64,000 nucleotides of DNA, taken from the NCBI GenBank assembly GCA_015847255.1, contig JADLZK010001301.1, positions 30,681 through 94,680 on the forward strand. The letters run 5' to 3'. Position 1 is the first letter of the stretch. Each line of letters starts with the position of its first letter. Source of the DNA: Hyparrhenia diplandra. Taxonomy: Eukaryota > Streptophyta > Magnoliopsida > Poales > Poaceae. This document shows, piece after piece, positions 55,057 to 64,000 of this stretch. Under the pieces are notes generated by a model. That model had not been told where the DNA came from and ran no database searches. It saw nothing but the letters and a program-made list of their open reading frames with translations. The translations under genes and the position numbers were made by a program.

Positions 55057-57290
55057 TCGATGAATCAAGAGACAGCATACGGTGACCCCATCATGCATAT
55101 GACAAGCTAGCACACATACGACACAAAAATAATCTTCGTTGTTGTTGGTTTCTTCAACGATATATATTTGCCACTGATGATTTATAAGCAATATACAGGA
55201 CAGAATAGTGCGTCGTAGTGTATAGGCTCCGATGCTGGTCAAGTCCTTATGTAGGTCAAATGGACTATACATATGTCTCCATGTATATCTGAAATGTGCT
55301 TCATTGAATGAAGCTGTTATAACATGTTTCTATATATTACCAAAGTCAAGGACCACACCCTCTCGAGAGCAGGATGCTGAATTATTTTTGACAACAGTGA
55401 AAACAAAGAATATTGTGTTCCCTACACATTTTCACTAGCTCTCAGCTTCCCAAAAGGTCCTCGAACGGAATGGGTGAAGCATAATCGCGGCATCTATTCG
55501 CTATAGCTAACAGCAAAAAGAATGCGTGTCGTACGAGTTTAATCAACTGAAATTCCCAGGCTAGTAACAACAGCTCAAAGACTATATCCAAGTGCCATAT
55601 GAAAATTGTATATCTTGTGAAAAAAGAATTGAACTTTATCATATGAGCTAAAACAGAATTCCCCAACTAGCTGGCTGTAGCTCAAATATCCAAGTGCCAT
55701 ATGAAAACTATCTTATATATAAGATAAGATAACTGTGTCAGTGTACTTGATTCTTTTATCTTCTCAGTCGTCGTGGTACGCCGCAACACATGCATAGCCG
55801 CAAAGTCTCAACTATATAGTGTGAACAGTACCCCAAAGCCTTGAGATAAAGCTGTTTGTCTGAATAAAGGGAGCTGCAAGCTCTAACGCGGCACGTACTT
55901 GACCAATATAACTATTCATTTGTTATTGCAGAAAACGGATACCACACTTTGTATTAGCTGCACTTTAGTAGTCAGTTCATGGGACCGAATTTTACAATGA
56001 GTGCTTCGCATATTATTGTACACATTGCAATTATTCTTCGCAGAAGTATATTGCATATCAATTATGTTCTTTTTTCGTACCTTGCATAACGATTTCACCA
56101 TCATTCCGTTATACCCAAATAACTTCATGAAAAGAGTCCACAAGGCTCGAAGTGTTGTCTTCTTCCTCTGCCGACACTTGTTTGGATGCCCCCCAATCTC
56201 CTTTCCATAGATCCAATCCTGCAGCTGAAATAGATGTGGGAGGAGAGGATAAACAAAACCAACCACCACTCCTCTCCACGTACGGCCTGTGTGGGATATG
56301 CCTGCTAGTGCTAGGTTATCTAGGTGGTGCAGGGAGAAAGAAAGAAGATGAGAGTGACTTTACCTTCCCATGGGACAACATATATAGTTCAGACATGTCA
56401 CTTTTTCTTGCTTTTTAGCACATTGTCTATTTTGTCAGCGAGTAGGAAGGTTGCAATTGAGGCACTTTAATTAGGGCATGTTTGGCCGGGCTCCTTAATT
56501 GTCAGCGAGTAGAAATGTAATATATTTTAGCGGTTGATATTTTTATGTATGCAAGATAATTTTTAACAGAGTATGTATCGTGATAGGTTCAAATTAATTT
56601 GGACAGAAAAATTTACCACATTTTTAGTTTCAATTCAAATTCGATCGTATTTTTTAGAGGAATCGCAAATTCGATCATGTTAGAGGTTGATATTTTTAAT
56701 GTATGTAAGATATTTTTTTAATAGAGTATGTATAGTGATAGGTTTAAATTAATTTGGATATAAATGTTTACCATGTTTTAGATTGAATTCAAATTTTATC
56801 AAATACATAAGATGGAGAAAAACCGTCACATTGAGAAGGCGAAAAATGGTGTCCCCTCCGATGAATATGTTACTTGCAATGTCATGCCAATGGTCTTGCT
56901 TTGTCTTCGTCGGAGGTTTTGCATTGAAAATGGACATTTTCCGAGGTGGACCTCTCCATAAATTTACTTGGCATTCATTCCTAAATAAAGCAAGAACCTC
57001 TAAAATCGTCAAGTGTTTTGGGAGACAGACACACTTTTTACCATCTCTACTAATAAAAACGAGTTGTCACCTAAATCATTTTGTAGCAGTGTTACACCAT
57101 TAAAATTTTCAAACTGAAATACTTAGAATTTCAAAATTATAGATACTGAACATATGAATTCAAATGTTCTACAATTAGATCTTAAAATGTAGAGATGAAA
57201 GATGCTGGTCACTTGCTCATTATTTAATATGGAGTGAGTATATGATTCTATAGCATTTAAAAGTAATATTTGGTGGAGTAAATCGGCCGG
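55057..57290. other. 3' flank of FT-like gene and intergenic DNA
   Basis: No further coding region recognised. The phrase TATCCAAGTGCCATATGAAAA occurs at about 55585 and again at about 55687. Between 56510 and 56760 a segment is repeated imperfectly (GTTGATATTTTTATGTATG and AGAGTATGTAT(C/A)GTGATAGGTT each occur twice). Confidence 0.45.
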
Positions 57291-57339
57291 GCGTCCACGT
57301 TGTTCAAAATTCGCTGTCCCTTAGATCCTCGATCCCGAC

Positions 57340-58260
57340 GGTGCGCTGCTCTTCCTATGTTGAATATATATATCGGCTCTACGGCTCCTCACTCTCCTCT
57401 CTTGGCGGCCGGCTAGGAGGGCTTCTACCGACGCCGTCGGCGGTGCGACCCCCGGCAAATTTGTCTAGCGTCGCAGCCCTTGCGGCGGAGGCGAGCCGGC
57501 CCAAGCCGCGGCGCGATGTGGCCCCGGGCGGCCCCGGCCTTGGCGCGGCGGTTCAGGCGCCAGCGTGGCCATGGCGCCGTGTGTGGTTTAAAAGCGCTTT
57601 TTCTCTCTCGCTCCCCTTTTCCTTGCCGGTGCGGGAGCTATGGATCACGGGCGATCGGTGCCTCTATGGCTGATTTCATCCCTCCTTCCCCCGGTTGTGG
57701 GGCAATGAAGCGGATGAGGCCGCAAAGCGCTGCTCCCTCTCGTCACCCGTGGGCATCGGGTCGGGCGGCTGCTCGGTGCGGATCCGTCCTTACACGATGG
57801 GAGGTGCGTGCACTTCTCGGGCGCCTATTTTTGTCTTTTAGGCTTGCTGGCAATTCATCTTTGCTCTTCCTATGTTGAATATATATCGGCTCTAATGGCT
57901 CCTCACTCTCCTCTCTCTTGGCACGGCTAGGGGCTTGCCTTTGTAAAAGCGGCCCCAAATTTCTAAAAATATTGAAAAGCTGATGGCGCCGTGTGTGGGT
58001 GCCGGCGGTGACCCCAAATAGCTATGGAGCTATGGATCCTGGCTTGTGATTTCATCCCTCCTTCGAGGTTTTGTGCAGACGGCGGATGAGCCGCCCGCGG
58101 ATGAGGCGCTCCGGCTGCTCCCCTCTCGTCACCCGTGGGCATCCGAGGTCTCTCGGTGCGGATCCGGTCCACTCTACACTTTCGTCGTGAGGATGCGTGC
58201 ACTTCTCGGGGGCTCTATTTTCGGCCGTGCTGCTAGGCTTAAGCTAGCAATTCATCCCGT
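57340..58260 (+). repeat. GC-rich, partly tandem-duplicated sequence
   Basis: TGCTCTTCCTATGTTGAATAT followed by ATCGGCTCTA and GGCTCCTCACTCTCCTCTCT occurs at about 57347 and again at about 57860. CTCTCGTCACCCGTGGGCATC with CGGTGCGGATCCG occurs at about 57736 and about 58124. The blocks are out of step, so it is a rearranged duplication. Open frames (57341-57673, 57480-57878) show no recognised domain. Confidence 0.65.
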
Positions 58261-59214
58261 GGGCATCCATTGCTTTTAGGGTTCCAAGTTTTTAATCCGG
58301 CTTGGGTGCCATTTTTTTGCCATCGCGTGTCGGGATTTCTGCATCTTTGTTCTTTTTGGCCACAAAGTTGATTTGGAGCTAGATGATTAGGGTGCTCCTG
58401 TTCTTGATTTCTAGGTGTACTTTTAGGTATGATGGACATGCGGGAGGTGGTGTTTTTAGAAAGAAAAAAGTATATAGTATATGAGAAGGGAATTGATGCT
58501 TTTGCCATTCCTTGCATAGGATCTAGGTTTCTAGATGTATTTCATTGTTCGGTTGCGGGTAGGATTTTAGATCTATATGAGGAAGGATTTTAAATAAAGG
58601 ATTTTGCCATAAAAGGGATTTTGGAATCAATCATTGACAGAAAAAAATTGGGAATTGGGATTTGTAAATGCAATCTTTTGTTCTTTTATATTCTTGCCCA
58701 AATCTATGATGCGGGGGTGTTCCGACGCACCTGCTTGTAGGTTTGCATCCACGGATCGAGGTTTGTGTGCGTGCCTGTCCAGGGGCCGCCTTGTATTTGC
58801 CTCCATTCCTTCTTTTGGCGTAAAAATAGCACTTGAGCGGTAAATCAAACCAATATAATAGTCTTTGGAAGGGTGTTAGAAAAGCTTATAGGAGCATCGA
58901 TCGAAGCAAACTTCATTCACCGCCATAGCATAATATCGAGGTATTTTCATTTCCATTCTTTCTTTGCTCCCTTTTCTTAGATTACCATTTTTTTATTCGA
59001 TTATCTTGGTTTTTATCTTAGCATAATGGGTAATCATATTTATGATCTATTCACTTTAGCATCCCATCACATTTGAATTTGATTTTGGTTTGGCTTAAGG
59101 ATGCATTTGGCGAGTAATCATGGTTTCTACTCCCCATTCCATGTGTTTGTGACATTGGCTTAGGCAAAGATAGACAACTACCTATTCACTTTTAGCATCT
59201 TATTTGTTAAATTT
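58261..59214. other. intergenic, no gene recognised
   Basis: T-rich sequence with short frames and no motif. It resembles intron or UTR sequence in composition, so an unrecognised or captured gene around 57.3-61.4 kb cannot be excluded. Confidence 0.35.
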
Positions 59215-59765
59215 GATTTCTTTGATCATACATTACGGTTTTCTTGAGAAGATCATGATTGGGTACCACAACAAAGGGAAAGTTTTTTTGTTCGGTTGGT
59301 GCATGCGAAGAGAGTTACATTGTATTCAGTCCATCGGTATTCATGACCGTGGTCTCAACCATTTTCTCCTTCATTCATTATCACAAGCGACATTTATGTG
59401 CTTTGATCATCGGTTATAGTTTTCCTAGCGGTGGTCATGATTGGGTACCACAACAAAAGTTTTTTTTAATTCGGTTTGGTGCATCCCGAAGAGAGTTACA
59501 TTGTACTCAGTCAATCGGTATTCATGACCTTGGTCTCAACCATTTTCTCCTTCATTCATTATCACAAGCTACATTTATGTGCTTTGATCATGCGATAACA
59601 GTTTTCTTGCTAAGTTCATGATTGGGTACCACAACAAAAGAAAGTTTTTTTGTTCGGTTGGTGCATCGAAAGAGTTGCATTGTACTCATCCATCGGTATT
59701 CATAAACGTGGTCTCAACCATCTTTCTCCTTCATTCATTATCACAAGCCACATTTATGTGCTCCT
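59215..59765 (+). repeat. three-copy tandem repeat, about 181 bp
   Basis: CATGATTGGGTACCACAACA occurs at about 59254, 59436 and 59618. Each copy continues with TTCGGTT(T)GGTGCAT, AGAGTT(A/G)CATTGTA, TCAACCAT and TTCATTATCACAAGC. Similarity is high. Frames inside repeat with the unit and are not recognised. Confidence 0.9.
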
Positions 59766-62700
59766 ATAAATTTCTCAAGCAATTGATTCGTTAAAAGGAG
59801 AAACTTTGGTGTTCGATGCAATTGATTAGTTAGAATTGAGAAGAGGGTGTATTTTGTTTTTAGTGTGGAATATGTGACCTGATTTCCATGAACCTAAAGA
59901 TGTTGTTATGTGTTTTTGTGTACATATTCGGTTGGCATGCAGGTGTGAACATCCTCAATGGAATGTTATTGGCAACAAATAATGTGAACATCCTCACTGG
60001 AATGATCACGACAATTGTTTCTATGTGCGTGAAAAATTTTCAGAAAGCATTGTCAAAGAATTTTTGTCAGGTTGGAAGCCTCCCCGCGGCCTGCGTGTAA
60101 AATCCTGAACAAGTGATGCATGGGCATTTGTGGTGTCCAAATTGCTGGCTGTCGACAAAAAGTGGGTCCGAGGGAAAGGTGTTGAGATGTGGTAGCTAGA
60201 TGGAAGAGGTGAGGAAGAACAAGAACGGGTGCCCTCCTTTGCGTTGAGGAGAAGGGTATCAAGAAATTCGGATATCAGCGGCGGTGAGCATTTCGCCAAC
60301 CTTTGTTCTATTTAGTTCTAGGATGTTAAATGGTGCTATCGGGATATGTAGTGGTTTAGGGTTTTCCATCGCTTTTTGAAATACCTTGAAGAAAAAGGAA
60401 GATAACCGGTGGTAATTGATTCCCTGTTCACATTTGTGAAGCGTGCTGTTCTTCTTTATTCTTGATAAACATATTTGCCTCCCTTTTTTTCATTTTCTTT
60501 GCCATTGGAACGGCAAAGGGAGCAAGGATCTGAAGGGTTGCACACCTCCTCATGGACAAGATTAGTGACAAGCTTTTCGATGACGGCCCGGTCGCGGGCA
60601 CGTTCACTTCTACAGCGATGATGATGATGATATAGATTGTAGCGAGTCTCTTGTCTAACGACCGGTTTTGGCATGTTCATACGTAGTGATTTGATGGTGG
60701 TAGAGATTGTACACCTCTAGGAGAAAATGTTTGTGTTGAAGCGAGTCCCACTTTTAGTCCCACTTTTTGTTGCCAAGAATGTAAAGGTAAATGTAGCAGT
60801 CCGTGACCTTCATTTGGCAACTTTATGCATTTATGCATTTTGTTGAGGGGTCGGCAATGAAGGTGCACATGCACGGTCCATTTATTTTACGGTTTTGAGC
60901 GTAAGGAGTCAATGCTTCTTTTGCTTGCTAAGTCCATGGATGAACTAATGTCAATTTTCTATATCTTTTCGTTTTGAACCGGCTATCGTTAATTCACTCG
61001 GTCTTGAATTCTATGGACAATTATGCCTTCAAGCTTATATATGCGGGCGTGGTGCTTTTTGTATGGTCAGTGGGGGACAAGGCTATATTGCATGGCCCCA
61101 TTCAAATATAGAGAAGTTGTTGTATTACTTTATTTTTTCTTGGAGAGTTATCCTTTTAAAAGATCCTCTAGATCCTAGGTTTGGGTGATGACGAGATCCT
61201 CACGGAGGCCCTATGTTATTAATATATTAATAGATGTTAAGAATATTGGTTTTGCTTTGTGTTTTGTATTTTGTAGCGTTATTATTTTGTTCTTTTCTAT
61301 CTACGACCATCAGATGACGAACATATTTTTGTCAATTCGGGCGCGGACGGGGCTCCCACACGCTTGGGCCACGGTGCTCTTGTCTTGCAACTTTACCTCC
61401 CTTCTGTGATCGATGTCGGGACCGGTCAATGCCGCAAATGGGCAAATGGTTAGTTGGTTATGGAAGACCAAGAGACACCCTTTACTATATGTCTACCTTG
61501 AGATTTGTGAACTAAGGCAGGTGGACCACCCTGTGATTTAAAAACCCTTTGGAGACATGCTAATTCAACCACAAGAAGTGCACCATCCTCTAGGATTTGC
61601 TCTGCTTCACTAACATACATGAAAAATAATATCTGATACTTGAAGGAAGGATATCATCCTTTCGATGCAAAGAACTGTATGGCTCTCAATGACAATTCTA
61701 GTAGCAAGTGTTGAATCCGAGCGTTGTAATAGAGCCCCAAATCAAAAACGGTATGCCCTCTAAAAAATCTATAAAAAAAAAGTTTTTGGGTGACCTATTA
61801 CACATCGTTCCTAGATTCTTAGTCCTTTTGTGATTCCATCACCAGCAGATAAGATAAGGGCGGTACATTGCTTCGGCCGTCTCACGTCGCAAATGCGCCT
61901 TGGCGTAGGATTTTTGATGATGTGGAGGAAAGAGGCGAACGAGAGAATGAGGTCGTTGCTTTCGAAACAACCATATCATGAGCTAAAATTTAGGAGTATG
62001 AGACAACTTATATACCATTGTATGAGTTGTTGTTGTCATGCACCTCACAATCCTATTTTTTTCTGTACCCATAAATTAAAGAATTGCAAGCTACTATGAG
62101 ACAACTTAAAGGAACCACCAATGTATATCTAGTTTATTAAGTCGTCTTAAATTACATGTCACTACATGAGACGAGTTATAAGACAATCAATATACCTGTC
62201 CTAAGAGAATGGCGCTAGGCATACGTGAGGTCAAGACAACGAAGACTGGCACGGACTTGCCGATGGACGTTGCATTGCCGACGAAACCCGTCTTTATCGC
62301 ACCTGACGAGCTGTGCTGTGCGGTTGACAAGGCCGCACGTTCGTTTGGCCAGCCGGTCCGCCGCAAATCACAAACGGGTCCGATGATTGCAAGATATGAT
62401 GACGAGTGAGAAGAATGATTGCCCGCCAGAAAGATACGGTGCACAGGACGGCGCGGAAGTGCTGCTCAAAGAGCGGCGGGCCGGATCGCAGCAATTCTGC
62501 GCGCCGCCTACCAACTTGCTGCATTGAAACCCAACTATCCGTTGGGTCTATAGCCAGCGATTTGGCACGTGGCCGACCTCCAACGACTAAAGTTTATTTG
62601 TTGCTTGGCTCAGGGAATTGAATCTCATCAACTTTCTTTTTGTTCCCAGATTGGAGTAGGACAGCTGATAGAAAGGCATATATATCTAGTTAGTACTGTG

Positions 62701-63580
62701 CTAAAAGTATGATCGATCGATCCGTGACCGCGATGCTTTGCTAGCTATGCGACACAAGAACTTCTATTTCAACCTACATTTTTTTTATAATCGTGGTAGT
62801 AGTGTATGGATGCCGGCATGTCGCTTTAGCAGGAATAAGCTACGGGATCTTCTTTTTTTTTGTTTTAATTCGCACGAAAAAAACAAACTATATTTGCTCT
62901 GGGCCCTGTCTGCTTTATCCATCTCCTCCATTATTTCTTGTCAAAAAATCTATGAGGGGTTTATAAAAAGAATATATGAGCATATTAGTTCTTAGTATTG
63001 AAAAATATTTTGCAATGGGTTTAGTCTTGTCAATATGTTGACATTCAGAAATGGTTAGGCATGAAAAGGACGTCATGGTGTTCCCAAAAGAAAAGAAAAG
63101 GAATTCTTGACATTACGCTAGAATAGTTCTTCAATGCGGGTTCAGAATCGCTTAAGGCCTCAGTTTGTTTTTGGACCGAAATGGCTCAGAATGGCCTCTA
63201 TTCTGGCCAGAACTATGTGACCCGTTTCAAAATATGGTCTGGCCGTCGCTCATTTCGGCCAGTCCGGATTGGAAACGGGTCTGGTTTGGCCTCCCTCCCC
63301 CGTTCCTGGCCCGGATCAAATCCACACCTCCGACCCTCTGGCACCAATCCGTACGCGAGGAGACAGCGTGGCAGCTGGCGATGCGAGATGCGCAGCTGCG
63401 GTGCGAGAAGATGACATGACATGAGGAGGCGACGACTGCGGCCATGACGTCGACCGCTTCCCATCAAACATCCACGCTCTCCATTGCGTTCTCACGGGGA
63501 ACGCATCGTTGTTTGCCATCCTTGTCCCCGATGTTTGGGTTCTTGCCAGCATTGCGCTTAATCCGTTGCTAGGTCCGAGC
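59766..63580. other. intergenic, no gene recognised
   Basis: Scattered short frames without motifs (for example 60021-60299 minus, 61830-62099 plus, 62187-62524 minus). The stretch 62200-62620 is GC-richer and open on both strands, but no family is recognised. Nothing else supportable. Confidence 0.4.
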
Positions 63581-63581
63581 T

Positions 63582-63964
63582 GGATGCTAGAGTGCTCGGT
63601 TAGTTCTGGACCCTAACGGATCTTTTCACCGATGAACACGGAAGTATAATCACCATAGAAGAAAATACACAAACGAGGACGATGAAGGCACGAAGGTGTT
63701 GTAACGAGATTCAGCGGTGTGTTTAATCCTCAGGGCAATGACTACGGGCGCTCCTCCCCGTAAACAATAGCAACACCAGCATCTGGGTGATCCTGTAGCC
63801 TCGCTGCCAGCCAAAGCAGCCGCCATGTCGTCTCACAGTTACAACAGTGGTTGCCTCATATTTATGGCCCCTAGGACATAGAGTTTGACTACAACTCTAT
63901 CCTAGCCCCCGATACAACTCAAGTCTAACGTAACCAAAACTGTACACGTATTCAACACTTAACA
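63582..63964 (-). mobile_element. copia-like 3' LTR at right edge (boundaries approximate)
   Basis: On the minus strand an LTR start TGTTAAGTGTTGAATACG (from 63964) follows directly after GGTGGAGTT, a polypurine tract. The words around it (TTGCTAAGGTGGAG-like) are typical of the 3' end of a grass copia element. The LTR body includes promoter-like sequence and a GC-richer end. The far end is uncertain, placed near 63582 where CATCCA would close it. The internal region lies to the right, mostly outside the window. Confidence 0.5.
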
Positions 63965-64000
63965 AACTCCACCTTAGCGAATATGCACACCATCTTGAAG

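Noticed and set aside
62187..62640. Overlapping open frames on both strands as a host gene
   Set aside because: No recognised family, no promoter or splice context. Composition alone is not enough.
1..64000. Search for tRNA, rRNA, CRISPR array or bacterial-type operons
   Set aside because: None seen; the window is plant nuclear repeat-rich DNA.

Overview
The window is nuclear DNA of a grass, most likely Oryza or a close relative. This rests on the Stowaway-type MITEs with CTCCCTCCGT ends, grass-type gypsy, CACTA, LINE and Helitron sequences, and a monocot FT-like gene with GT-AG introns. No prokaryotic features, rRNA, tRNA or CRISPR array were seen. Most of the 64 kb is transposon-derived. 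Only two host genes can be described with some confidence: a signal-peptide-bearing KPEP-repeat proline-rich protein gene (15801-16921) and an FT-like PEBP gene (54297-55056). Both are broken by single-base frameshifts in this sequence. A third, weaker item is a spliced fragment resembling plant mitochondrial ribosomal protein mS23 (29892-30454).

Layout. 1-7.3 kb: intergenic DNA with a 5'-truncated L1-type LINE (minus strand, 13-bp target duplication) and a tiny 46-bp LINE stub. 7.36-9.89 kb: an internally deleted gypsy element with both LTRs. 10.2-11.4 kb: a second truncated LINE (plus strand). 12.1-12.5 kb: two adjacent Stowaway-like MITEs. 15.6-17.0 kb: the proline-rich protein gene. 18.4-21.8 kb: a 3'-truncated Athila-like gypsy element on the minus strand. 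22.2-26.8 kb: a 4.6-kb solo LTR. 27.8-28.9 kb: three MITEs. 29-33 kb: low-copy DNA with exon-like gene fragments that ends in a Helitron 3' terminus. 33.5-34.1 kb: a nonautonomous hAT element with a perfect 8-bp duplication.

35.9-50.1 kb is a three-level nest. A minus-strand solo LTR, of the same family as the 7.36-kb element, is split by a 13.6-kb CACTA transposon (36040-49627, target duplication GGA). The CACTA transposase gene is in turn split by a 2.3-kb solo LTR (38751-41088, duplication CCTTG). The CACTA carries a TNP2-type transposase, a ~500-bp tandem array, and a second gene that combines TNPA-like sequence with a degraded Ulp1/C48-type cysteine protease.

50-64 kb: a perfect 34-bp palindrome; a possible LTR remnant; a CACTA-type MITE (607 bp) ending about 85 bp upstream of the FT-like gene's TATA box; the FT-like gene; duplicated GC-rich sequence; a three-copy 181-bp tandem repeat; and, at the right edge, a minus-strand copia-like 3' LTR whose internal region runs off the window.

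The genes do not form a pathway. Coordinates of duplications and termini were read directly from the sequence. Family names come from recognised motifs and were not checked by any search.
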